Shown: positions 25,492 through 33,234 of the stretch, piece by piece
How positions within the stretch are numbered: the first letter of the stretch is position 1
How the letters are laid out: every line of letters begins with the position of its first letter
NCBI RefSeq assembly: GCF_007827045.1
Contig: NZ_RPFW01000008.1
Span: 248,001-312,000 of the forward strand
Origin: Trebonia kvetii
GTDB taxonomy: Bacteria; Actinomycetota; Actinomycetes; Streptosporangiales; Streptosporangiaceae
Direction of reading: 5' to 3'
DNA length: 64,000 nt
Made by a program: the position numbers and the translations under genes
The notes under the pieces: model-generated
The model's database searches: none
The model's input: the letters and a program-made list of their open reading frames with translations, nothing else
Told to the model about the DNA's origin: nothing

Positions 25492-26726
25492 GGAGCAACC
25501 ACCTGTCCCTTGCCTACCACGGTGATGCCACCCGGCGACACGGCGAAGCCGCGGGCAAGGTCGTGCTCCTTGTCGACGCCTACCTTGACGCCCTCGGGCA
25601 CCACGACGTTCTTGTCGATGATCGCGTCCCTGATTTCCGCGTGCCTTCCGACATACACGTTGTGCAGCAGTACCGTGCGTTCGACAGTTGCCCAGGAGTT
25701 CACGCGCACCCCGGGCGACAGCACAGACTGCCGCACTAGACCTCCGGAAACGATCACCCCGTTCGAGACGAGCGAGTCGATCGCCCGGCCCACCCGGTCG
25801 CCGGTGTCGTGCACGAACTTGGCGGGCGGCAGCGGGTCCATGTGGGTGAGTATCGGCCAGCGGTCGTTGTACAGGTTGAACATCGGCTCGACGGTGCGCA
25901 GGTCCATGTGCGCGTCGAAGTACGCGTCGATGGTCCCGACGTCCCGCCAGTAGCCCCGGTCCCGTTCCGTCGAGCCGGGTACCTCGTTCGTCATGAAGTC
26001 ATAGGCCTGCGCCGCGCCGTCGCCGACCAGCGCGGGGATGATGCTGCCGCCGATGTCGTGCTTGCTTTCCTTGTCCGCCGCGTCCCGGTGCAGCACGTCG
26101 ACGAGCACCTTCGTGTCGAACACGTAGATGCCCATCGACGCGAACGACTCCTCGGGGGAGTCAGGGATCGTCGGCGGGTTGGCGGGCTTCTCCACGAACT
26201 TCTCGACGGACCGCCCGTCGGCGGCGACGCCGACGATCCCGAACGCCTTGGCGTCCTGCCGCGTCACCGGGATCGACGCCAGGGTCACGCCGGCGCCGTA
26301 CTCCAGGTGCTGGTCGATCATCTGCCGCGGGTCCATCCGGTACACGTGGTCCGCGCCGACGACCACCACCAGGTCCGGGCGCTCGTCGTTGATCAGGTTC
26401 AGCGACTGGAAGATGGCGTCCGCCGACCCGGTGTACCAGTGCGGCCCGAGCCGCTGCTGGGCCGGCACCGGGGTCACGTAGTTGCCGAGCAGGTCGCTCA
26501 TCCGCCATGTGGTCGAGATGTGCCGGTCCAGGCTGTGGCTCTTGTACTGGGTGAGTACGCAGATCTTTCTGATGCTCGAGTTGGCCAGGTTAGATAGCGC
26601 GAAGTCCACCAGCCGGTACACCCCGCCGAACGGCACCGCAGGCTTGGCCCGGTCGGCCGTCAGCGGCGCCAGTCGCGTCCCCGCGCCGCCAGCAAGCACA
26701 ATGCCCAGCACGCGCCGGTCTGCCAT
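25488..26726 (-). CDS. glgC: Glucose-1-phosphate adenylyltransferase
   Basis: This 412-aa ADP-glucose pyrophosphorylase has the nucleotide-binding loop VLAGGAGTRLAPLTADRAKPAVPFGG. Further features are VVVVGADHVYRMDPRQM, FVEKPANPPT and the C-terminal left-handed beta-helix repeats (GVIVSGGLVRQSVLSPGVRVNS). It makes ADP-glucose for glycogen or maltose-1-phosphate. It is first gene of the glgC-glgM(-DUF1275) unit. Confidence 0.93.
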   Translation of the reverse strand: MADRRVLGIVLAGGAGTRLAPLTADRAKPAVPFGGVYRLVDFALSNLANSSIRKICVLTQYKSHSLDRHISTTWRMSDLLGNYVTPVPAQQRLGPHWYTGSADAIFQSLNLINDERPDLVVVVGADHVYRMDPRQMIDQHLEYGAGVTLASIPVTRQDAKAFGIVGVAADGRSVEKFVEKPANPPTIPDSPEESFASMGIYVFDTKVLVDVLHRDAADKESKHDIGGSIIPALVGDGAAQAYDFMTNEVPGSTERDRGYWRDVGTIDAYFDAHMDLRTVEPMFNLYNDRWPILTHMDPLPPAKFVHDTGDRVGRAIDSLVSNGVIVSGGLVRQSVLSPGVRVNSWATVERTVLLHNVYVGRHAEIRDAIIDKNVVVPEGVKVGVDKEHDLARGFAVSPGGITVVGKGQVVAP

Positions 26727-26858
26727 ATTCCGTGCCTCCGCTCTCGATCAGTGCGATGCAATGCTGCACCCTCTAGATCCCCCGGCGAAAGGCCGGCACG
26801 CGCAGAAAACGAGGCCAAAGCCCAAAAGATCAAAGTCATTATCCCGAACGGTTGCGCC

Positions 26859-27446
26859 CTACTCCGACCCCCCTCCCATCCTCTCCTTCCGGCTGTAGAT
26901 GAGGCGGACTCCCTGACCCGCCGCCTCCACCAGCCCGAGGGCCAGGTCCACCGGCCCCGTGCCATCGGGGAACAGCCGGCTGCCCTCGCCGATCACCAGC
27001 GGAAGCACGATTAGCCGGTACTCGTCGACCAGTTCGGCGGCCTGCAGTTCGCGGACCACGCTGAGGCTGCCGGTGACCACGATGTCCGTGTCCTTGCTGC
27101 GTGCCTCAACCTCTTTCATCAGGTCGTCGCAGTCGAGCAGTTCGGAGTTCTGCCACAAGCTCGCGTCCGCCAGCGACCGCGAAGCCACCAGCTTCGACCA
27201 GGCGTTCATCCTGGCGGAAAACCAGTCGTCGCGGCCCGGCCAGAGTGCGGCGAACTCCTCGAAGGTGCGGCGGCCGAGCAGCAGCGCGCCGTTGTCCATG
27301 ATCTCCCCGAGGCGGAACTTGTCCCCTTCGAGCGGTTCCGGGCCGAACCGGTACAGCCATCCGCCGTACGAGGTTCCCGCACTTCCGCCCGGGTCCTGGA
27401 TTACTCCGTCCAGTGAGATGTATTCGATGACGATGACACGGCCCAT
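26859..27446 (-). CDS. RibD C-terminal/DHFR-like family protein
   Basis: This 195-aa protein has the fold of the RibD C-terminal/dihydrofolate reductase-like family: VIVIEYISLDGVIQDPGG, GALLLGRRTFEEFAALWPGRDDWFSARMN, DIVVTGSLSVVRELQAAELVDEYRLIVLPLVIGEG. Such stand-alone proteins are common in actinobacteria and mostly uncharacterised. The ATG at 27446 fits the family start; the open frame upstream does not. It is probably a NADPH-binding reductase. It lies 88 nt downstream of the queA-like stop. Confidence 0.75.
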   Translation of the reverse strand: MGRVIVIEYISLDGVIQDPGGSAGTSYGGWLYRFGPEPLEGDKFRLGEIMDNGALLLGRRTFEEFAALWPGRDDWFSARMNAWSKLVASRSLADASLWQNSELLDCDDLMKEVEARSKDTDIVVTGSLSVVRELQAAELVDEYRLIVLPLVIGEGSRLFPDGTGPVDLALGLVEAAGQGVRLIYSRKERMGGGSE

Positions 27447-27534
27447 GACCGTCCTCCTCGGCGCTCTGCTGCGCGGCCGGCTCTTGCCGGCCGTCGCAGT
27501 AGAGACGAGCAGTGGTGGGCATCGGGGACAGTGG

Positions 27535-28608
27535 TCACGGCAGCAGCAGGCAGCTGTCGCCGAACTCGTGCCACCGGTACCCCAGGCGCAGCGCCTCCGC
27601 GTAAGCCCGTCCGACAAGCTCGGGCCCGGCCACCGCGGTCAGCAGCGCCAAGTGCGACGCTCCAGGCGCGTGCCAGCCGGTCACCAGCCCGTTCACCACC
27701 CGGGCGCGCCGCTCGGGACCGAGCACGAGATCGGTCCACCCGCTCCGCGCCCGCACCGTCCCGTCCGGGCCGGCGGCCGACTCAAGCGCGCGGGTCACCG
27801 TGGTGCCGACCGCGACCACCCGCCCGCCCGCCGCACGGGTGGCATTGACCAGCCGGGCGGTGGACTCCGGCACCCGGAACCGCTCCGGCTGCGGCGGCTC
27901 GCCTGGCTCCTGGGACGACACGCCCGTGTGCAGCACGATGGGAGCAAGCGCCACACCGCGGGTGACCAGGTCGGTGACGATTTCGGCCGTGAACGGCCGC
28001 CCCGCGCTCGGCATCTCCGCGCTGCCCGGCTCCCGGCCGAAGACGGTCTGGTACTCAGCGAGCGGCCACTGCCGCGGCACGTACGCGTAACGGATCGGCC
28101 GCCCATGCCGGGCAAGGAAGGCCGCGGCGCCGCCCTCGATACGCGACTGGCCCGCCCTGAGCTCGGCCCGCCACAGCCGGTCCTGCCCGGCAGGCCGCGG
28201 CCCGTCAAGCACCAGCCCAACGCCATCGGCCAGGCCGATCACCTCGCCGGCCCGCAGCCCGGACACCGGCCCCGTGGACGTCCCGGCCGGCCGCACCTCC
28301 ACCACCCAGGCGCCGTCGTCGAGTTCCGCAGAAAAGTGCACCTCCACCGGCGCGCCCGCCCGGTCCCCGTCGACCGCCGCGGCGAGCGTGGCCGAGGCGT
28401 TGACCACGACGAGATCCCCCTCCGCGAGAAACTCGCCGAATTGCCCGAATCGGGCGTGCCGCATCCCCGTCGCGGTCGCCACCAGCAGCCGCACGCCGTC
28501 CCGCACGGGCGGCGGCTCACTCGCCTCGAGCCCCGCCGGCAGCACGAAGTCGAGTATGGTCACGCCAGCCCCCGATGCGACGCGTCCCTTGACGTCGGCC
28601 TCCTTCAC
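27535..28608 (-). CDS. queA: QueA-like S-adenosylmethionine:tRNA ribosyltransferase-isomerase
   Basis: This 357-aa QueA-family protein has RHARFGQFGEFLAEGDLVVVNASATLAA at the N-terminus, then RPIRYAYVPRQWPLAEYQTVFGREPGSAEMPSAGRPFT and IVLHTGVSS. C-terminal features are GTTVTRALESA and GASHLALLTAVAG. QueA makes epoxyqueuosine in tRNA, but no other queuosine gene is visible, so the assignment is by family. The GTG at 28608 has GGAGG upstream and overlaps the SDR stop (GTGA). Confidence 0.78.
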   Translation of the reverse strand: MKEADVKGRVASGAGVTILDFVLPAGLEASEPPPVRDGVRLLVATATGMRHARFGQFGEFLAEGDLVVVNASATLAAAVDGDRAGAPVEVHFSAELDDGAWVVEVRPAGTSTGPVSGLRAGEVIGLADGVGLVLDGPRPAGQDRLWRAELRAGQSRIEGGAAAFLARHGRPIRYAYVPRQWPLAEYQTVFGREPGSAEMPSAGRPFTAEIVTDLVTRGVALAPIVLHTGVSSQEPGEPPQPERFRVPESTARLVNATRAAGGRVVAVGTTVTRALESAAGPDGTVRARSGWTDLVLGPERRARVVNGLVTGWHAPGASHLALLTAVAGPELVGRAYAEALRLGYRWHEFGDSCLLLP

Positions 28609-29318
28609 GCCCGTGCCTCCGCGAAATCCGCGGCGCGCAAGCGCCCGCTCGGCGGCCGCGTCGCGATCAGCCGCAGCAGCGCAGGTACCACGGCCTCCGG
28701 CTCCTGCCGGTCGGAGATGTCCTCGCCGGGGAACGCCGCCTGATGCATCTCGGTGCGCATGTCGCCCGGGTCGACCGCGTACACGGCGAGCTCGGGCTCC
28801 TCCGCCGCGAGCACCGCGGACAGCTGGTCGAGCGCCGCCTTGGCGGCGCCGTAGGCGCCCCACCCCTCGTAGGCCTCGACAGCCGCGTCAGAGCTGACGT
28901 TCACGACGATGCCGCCCGCGGCCCGAAGCACCGGGAGGAACTGCTGAGTGAGCGCCAGCGGCGCGAGCACATTGGTCTCGAACACCTTGCGGGCCGCCGC
29001 GAGTGGCACGTCGTCCAGCCGGGGGAGCGGCGACGGCCCCAGGTCGCTCGCGTTGTTGACGAGCAGGTCGAGCCTGCCCGGTGCGCCTGCGGCACTGCTT
29101 AGCTCGCCGACCATTTCGGCGAGCGCCTCCCGGTGGGCCGGGTCCGTGACGTCGCCAGGCACCACGACGGCGCCGGGCAGGGCGGCGGCCAGGTGGCCGG
29201 TGCGGCGCGCGTCGGTCACCACGCGCCACCCGTTCGAAAGCAAGCCACGGGCCAGCGCCAGGCCGAGCCCGCGCCCGCCGCCGGTGATCAGGGCAATTGG
29301 TTGCGATGTGCTGCTCAT
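28605..29318 (-). CDS. SDR family oxidoreductase, probable SoxR target
   Basis: This 237-aa classical SDR has ALITGGGRGLGLALARGL for NADP binding, NNASD, NVSSDAAVE and the catalytic Tyr/Lys in WGAYGAAKAAL. The ATG at 29318 is followed by the family-like MSSTSQPIALITGG. It heads an operon with queA and is divergent from soxR, with a SoxR-box-like palindrome immediately upstream. SDR genes are known SoxR targets in streptomycetes, so redox-cycling compounds probably induce it. Confidence 0.85.
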   Translation of the reverse strand: MSSTSQPIALITGGGRGLGLALARGLLSNGWRVVTDARRTGHLAAALPGAVVVPGDVTDPAHREALAEMVGELSSAAGAPGRLDLLVNNASDLGPSPLPRLDDVPLAAARKVFETNVLAPLALTQQFLPVLRAAGGIVVNVSSDAAVEAYEGWGAYGAAKAALDQLSAVLAAEEPELAVYAVDPGDMRTEMHQAAFPGEDISDRQEPEAVVPALLRLIATRPPSGRLRAADFAEARA

Positions 29319-29335
29319 GAGCCCTATTCTTGTAG

Positions 29336-29351
29336 TTGAAGTTAACTTTAA
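29336..29351. promoter_or_regulatory. SoxR-box-like operator
   Basis: TTGAAGTTAACTTTAA is an imperfect palindrome centred on GTTAAC (one mismatched pair) between the divergent SDR (29318) and soxR (29374) starts. It resembles the CCTCAAGTTAACTTGAGG-type box bound by SoxR. Confidence 0.65.
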
Positions 29352-29373
29352 GTCAAGGGAAAGCCTGGCGACC

Positions 29374-29823
29374 GTGCAGAGCACCGACCATCTCACCGTC
29401 AGCGAGATCGCGACCCGCAGTGGATTCAGCGCGTCAGCGCTGCGCTTTTACGAGCGCGAGGGACTCATCAACGCGACAAGGACGACGGGCAACCAGCGCC
29501 GCTATGAACGCAACGTGCTGCGCCGCCTCGCCTTTATTCGCGCGGCCCGTAACGTCGGCCTCACCCTGGACGAGGTAGCCGCCGCGCTCGCCGAGCTCCC
29601 CGACTCCCGCACCCCGACCAAGGCCGACTGGACCAGGCTCTCCCGAGGCTGGCGCGCCCGCCTCGACGCGCAGATCGCCGCTCTGGAGAAGCTCCGCGAC
29701 GGCCTCGACTCCTGCATTGGCTGCGGGTGCCTGTCCCTGAAGCGCTGCGCCATGTCCAACCCCGCCGACATCGCCAGGACAGACGGGCCGGGCGCCCGCT
29801 ACCTCCCCGCCCCGCTCAGGTAA
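29374..29823 (+). CDS. soxR: Redox-sensing MerR-family activator SoxR
   Basis: This 149-aa MerR-family protein has the helix-turn-helix TVSEIATRSGFSASALRFYEREGLI, a dimerisation helix and the [2Fe-2S] cysteine motif CIGCGCLSLKRC (C-x2-C-x-C-x5-C), diagnostic of SoxR. The cluster senses redox-active compounds. GTG 29374 leaves the operator in the upstream gap. An in-frame ATG at 29317 would place the operator inside the gene and is less likely. It converges with the methyltransferase gene (5 nt). Confidence 0.92.
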   Translation: MQSTDHLTVSEIATRSGFSASALRFYEREGLINATRTTGNQRRYERNVLRRLAFIRAARNVGLTLDEVAAALAELPDSRTPTKADWTRLSRGWRARLDAQIAALEKLRDGLDSCIGCGCLSLKRCAMSNPADIARTDGPGARYLPAPLR

Positions 29824-29828
29824 CCGCT

Positions 29829-30485
29829 TCAGCGCCGCGCGATGCCCCGCCAGACGTGCTTGAACGGCTCGCCCGTCTTCCGGTGCGGCACGGAAACAGG
29901 CTCAAGCTCCACCCGCTGCCATCCGGCGAGCAGCTCGCGAAGGTAGTCCTCCGAGAAGAAATGCACGGTCTGCCCCGACGCCTCGGCCACGTAATCGGGC
30001 TCCAGCTCACGCGCGGGCAGGTTGCGGGCGCGCAGCGGCCGGTCCTGCAGCGAGTTGACGTGGAACAAGAACAGCCCGTCGGCCCGGACCAGCCGGGTCA
30101 CTTCACCGACTGCCACCCGGGTCACGCTGTCTGGAAACATGTGGATGGCGACGTTGGACATGACCGCGTCGAAGCTGCCGTTGCGGAACGGGAGCGGCCG
30201 TGTCATGTCCGCCACGAGAAACCTGGCAAGCGAGCCGAACCGAGCCCGCGCCCGCCCGATGGCCTCACGCGACAGGTCGACAGCCGTGACCGCATAGCCC
30301 TCCGCGGCCAGCCGGGCCGCGTCGTTGCCCGTCCCGCAGCCAAGCTCGAGCACGGTCCGCACGCCCGCGTCACGCAGCGGCCCGAGGAACGGCGCGGTCC
30401 ACACACCCGCCCAGTCCAGGTCATCACCGGACTCCAGCCGCTGCCGGTGGTACCGGTCCCAGAACTCCGCGCCCGCCTGGACCAC
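29829..30485 (-). CDS. Class I SAM-dependent methyltransferase
   Basis: This 218-aa Rossmann-fold methyltransferase has SAM motif I LELGCGTGNDAARLAAEGY, motif II VTAVDLS, and FDAVMSNVAIHMF and LVRADGLFLFHVNSL further on. The substrate is unknown. GTG start, with a second GTG directly after it. It converges with soxR. Confidence 0.8.
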   Translation of the reverse strand: MVQAGAEFWDRYHRQRLESGDDLDWAGVWTAPFLGPLRDAGVRTVLELGCGTGNDAARLAAEGYAVTAVDLSREAIGRARARFGSLARFLVADMTRPLPFRNGSFDAVMSNVAIHMFPDSVTRVAVGEVTRLVRADGLFLFHVNSLQDRPLRARNLPARELEPDYVAEASGQTVHFFSEDYLRELLAGWQRVELEPVSVPHRKTGEPFKHVWRGIARR

Positions 30486-30620
30486 ACGGCCACGCTATGC
30501 CGGAAGCGCAAAGGAAGCGACTCACTTTCGCCATCCCGCGGAGGACTGACGCCGGGGCGATGGCCTGCCCTGCCGTGATCACGTGGCCGAGAAACGCCTT
30601 GGAGCGATGATCACCGGCCT

Positions 30621-30638
30621 GGTAGCCTACGGCTTACC
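30621..30638 (+). other. Small hairpin in leader of alpha/beta hydrolase transcript
   Basis: GGTAGCC and GGCTTACC pair with one bulged base around TAC. It lies 28 nt before the candidate leader-peptide start in the 289-nt gap upstream of the hydrolase gene. No known riboswitch recognised. Confidence 0.25.
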
Positions 30639-30665
30639 GTGAGGCCGATTGAGGGGGTGAGACCC

Positions 30666-30719
30666 GTGAACGCTGTACCAGCATGGGTGCTCCGCTTCCC
30701 GTCACGGCCGTGCGACTGA
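30666..30719 (+). CDS. Candidate 17-aa leader peptide
   Basis: The GTG at 30666, preceded by a G-rich AGGGGGTGAG, opens a frame encoding MNAVPAWVLRFPSRPCD and ending 55 nt before the hydrolase start. The small size, ribosome-binding site and hairpin upstream resemble actinobacterial leader peptides. No ligand or attenuation structure could be identified. Confidence 0.3.
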   Translation: MNAVPAWVLRFPSRPCD

Positions 30720-30774
30720 CGTAGATGTCGCCTGGAGCGCCTCAACAACAGGGCACTCCCGAAAGGCAACACCT

Positions 30775-31539
30775 ATGTACTCTCTGCAGTTCACCGCCGA
30801 GTCGTCGTCGAACGGCATGCTCGAGCGCGACTTCACCGTGGGCGGGGTCCCCGGCGTCCTGTGGTCCCCGGCCTCCGGCGCCCAGCGGGCACCCCTGATC
30901 CTGATGGCCCACGGCGGCGGCAACCACAAGAAGCACCCGGCGATGTCCGGCCGCGCCCGGCGCCTGGTGGCCGGCTGCGGCTTCCACGTCGCCGTCATTG
31001 ACGCGCCCGGTCACGGCGACCGGCCGCGCACGGCGCACGACGAGGCCGAGATCGCCGAGCTGTTCCGGGCGCGGGCGGCGGGCGAGCCGGAGGGCCCGAT
31101 CGTCGTGCGATACAACGACCACCTGGCGCAGCTCGCCGTGCCCGAGTACCAGGCGACCCTGGATGCCCTCCAGGAACTCCCGGAGATCGGCACCGACGGG
31201 CCGGTCGGCTTCTGGGGTATCAACATGGGCACCGCGATCGGCGTGCCGTTCGTGGCGATCGAACCCAGGATCGCCGCCGCGGTCTTCGGTCAGCACTGGC
31301 CCGGCGTCCTGGCCGAGAAGGCAAGTCGGATCTCCATCCCGATCGAGTTCGACATGCAGTGGGACGACGAGCACATCTCGCGGGAGGAGGGTCTCGCGCT
31401 GTTCGACGCCTTCGCCTCGAAGGAGAAGTCGTTGCACGTGAACTCGGGCAAGCACAAGGAGCTGCCCCGGTTCGAGGCCGACAGCGCGGTCCGCTTCTTC
31501 GCCCGGCACTTTGGCGGAGCGGTCGCCACGTCGGCCTGA
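30775..31539 (+). CDS. Alpha/beta hydrolase-fold protein with Asn at nucleophile position
   Basis: This 254-aa protein has the alpha/beta hydrolase oxyanion region LILMAHGGGNHKKHPAM and VIDAPGHGDRP. The nucleophile elbow reads GFWGINMGTAIG, so the usual G-x-S-x-G serine is Asn. Further segments are IPIEFDMQWDDEHISREEGLALFDAF and a C-terminal GKHKELPRFE, the expected acid and base region. It may be a non-catalytic or altered-mechanism member. A possible leader peptide lies upstream, and a strong hairpin follows at 31701. Confidence 0.7.
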   Translation: MYSLQFTAESSSNGMLERDFTVGGVPGVLWSPASGAQRAPLILMAHGGGNHKKHPAMSGRARRLVAGCGFHVAVIDAPGHGDRPRTAHDEAEIAELFRARAAGEPEGPIVVRYNDHLAQLAVPEYQATLDALQELPEIGTDGPVGFWGINMGTAIGVPFVAIEPRIAAAVFGQHWPGVLAEKASRISIPIEFDMQWDDEHISREEGLALFDAFASKEKSLHVNSGKHKELPRFEADSAVRFFARHFGGAVATSA

Positions 31540-31700
31540 CGTGCGCGGTCGGCCGTCTCCCGCCGGGCGCCTGGTGCGAACCGGGGCCGAGATCGTGGGC
31601 CATCCAGGCCGGCCACGGCCCGAAGCCCGGCCTCCTGCCCGTTTCGCCCTGTTTTGCCCGGCACCCCAAGCAAACCCACGACGCTAGCCGGACGGGGAAC

Positions 31701-31731
31701 GGCGGACCGCCCCGGGTCGGCGCGGTCCGCC
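31701..31731. terminator. Bidirectional terminator hairpin
   Basis: GGCGGACCGC and GCGGTCCGCC form a perfect 10-bp stem with an 11-nt loop, between the convergent hydrolase (ends 31539) and FAD oxidase (ends 31739) genes. Confidence 0.7.
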
Positions 31732-31738
31732 CTCACCG

Positions 31739-33145
31739 TCAGCTCGCGGGCAGGATGTTCTGATTGACGTGGAACGCGTTGTCCGGGTCGTAGCGGCGCT
31801 TGACCTCGGCGAGCCGGTCATAATTACCCAGGTAAGAGGCCCTGATCCGGTCATCTCCCTCGGCCATCATGAAGTTGATGTAGGCGCCGCCTGCCGACAT
31901 CGGGTGCAGTTCCCGCCAGTAGTCCTGCGCCCACTGGGTGATGCTGGCATTGTTGGCGGGATCGGGGTCGACCCCCACGATGACGCCGGCCCAGCCGCCG
32001 TCCCGGTAGGCGAAGGCGGTCGCGTCGGCCGGCACCCGGCTGGCCGCGCCGTCGATCGGGTACAGGTGCATCGTCGAATGCCCCGTCGGGAGCTGCTCGC
32101 CGTACTTGACGTGCACGTCGATCGCCTCATCGGAGATCTCCTGGAAGAAGTCCGCCTTCCAGTACCACTGCAGCCCTGCCGGGTACAGCGGGTCGAAGGC
32201 GCTCTGCAGCGCGGTGAACGGCATCTCCATCAGCCCGACGATCAGCGGCGAGCCGAACGAACGGACCGGCTCGAGCACCTCGTCCGCCTTGGCGTGCGGC
32301 CCCGTGTAGCACCAGACGATGGCGCAGGCCTTGCGTCCCCACAGTTCCTCGGGGAACGGCGGGGCCGGCGGGATCGTGATCAGGCCGATCCAGCCGCTGA
32401 GCTCCTCGGGCAGCAGGGGCAGCAGCTGGCGGTACCAGCGCATGACCGCCGCGGTGTCGGCGAAGTCGTACAGAACAGGGCCGCCGATGATCGTCCCGTG
32501 CTCGCCGATGTCGTGGCAGCGGAACGTGAACGACGTGACGACGCCGAAGTTACCGCCGCCACCGCGCAGCGCCCAGAACAGGTCGCTGTGCTCGTTGTCG
32601 GCGGTGGCCGTCACGAACGACCCGTCGGCGAGCACGACGTCCGCGGACAGCAGGTTGTCCACGGTGAGGCCGAAGCGGCGGGACAGGTAACCGATGCCGC
32701 CGCCGAGCGTCAGGCCAGCCACGCCGGTCGAGGCGAGGAACCCGCTGGGGGTAGCCATGCCGAACGCGACCGTCGCGTGGTCGACGTCGCCCCAGGTGCA
32801 GCCTGGGTCGACGCGCACCGTGTGCTCCTGCGGGTTGACCGTGGTGCTGCGCAGCCCGGATAGGTCGATGACGAGCGCGTCGTCGGCCACGGCCAGGCCC
32901 GCGGCGTTGTGGCCCCCGCCGCGCACGGTGATGTCCAGGCCATGGGCGCGGGCGAACCGGACGCACGCGATGACGTCGGCGGTGTCCGCGCAGCGCGCGA
33001 TCGCGGCCGGATGCTTGTCGATCATGCCGTTGTAGACGGCGCGAGCCTCGGCATAGCCGGGGTCTGCCGCCAGGATGACGGTGCCGCGCAAGGCGGCGGA
33101 CAGTTCTTCGTACGGTGCCGTGGTGGTCCCCGTGGTAACGCTCAT
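31739..33145 (-). CDS. FAD-linked oxidase (VAO/BBE family)
   Basis: This 468-aa flavoprotein has the PCMH FAD-binding domain. RGGGHNAAGLAV holds the histidine usually linked to FAD, and ASTGVAGLTLGGGIGYLSRRFGLTVDNL and GGGGNFGVVTSF follow. The C-terminal berberine-bridge-type segment is YLGNYDRLAEVKRRYDPDNAFHVNQNI. The cysteine of bicovalent members is absent (GGGIGYLSR), so attachment is probably through His alone. These enzymes oxidise alcohols, sugars or natural products. It is downstream of the SARP regulator gene on the same strand (89 nt) and may be its target. Confidence 0.85.
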   Translation of the reverse strand: MSVTTGTTTAPYEELSAALRGTVILAADPGYAEARAVYNGMIDKHPAAIARCADTADVIACVRFARAHGLDITVRGGGHNAAGLAVADDALVIDLSGLRSTTVNPQEHTVRVDPGCTWGDVDHATVAFGMATPSGFLASTGVAGLTLGGGIGYLSRRFGLTVDNLLSADVVLADGSFVTATADNEHSDLFWALRGGGGNFGVVTSFTFRCHDIGEHGTIIGGPVLYDFADTAAVMRWYRQLLPLLPEELSGWIGLITIPPAPPFPEELWGRKACAIVWCYTGPHAKADEVLEPVRSFGSPLIVGLMEMPFTALQSAFDPLYPAGLQWYWKADFFQEISDEAIDVHVKYGEQLPTGHSTMHLYPIDGAASRVPADATAFAYRDGGWAGVIVGVDPDPANNASITQWAQDYWRELHPMSAGGAYINFMMAEGDDRIRASYLGNYDRLAEVKRRYDPDNAFHVNQNILPAS

Positions 33146-33234
33146 CTTGTCTCCTCCAGGTCAGGTCAATGAGCTATGAGTCCGACGGTAGAAGGCGGAG
33201 CGTTCGCGGGGCGTTCGTCAGGCGTTCGCGACGA

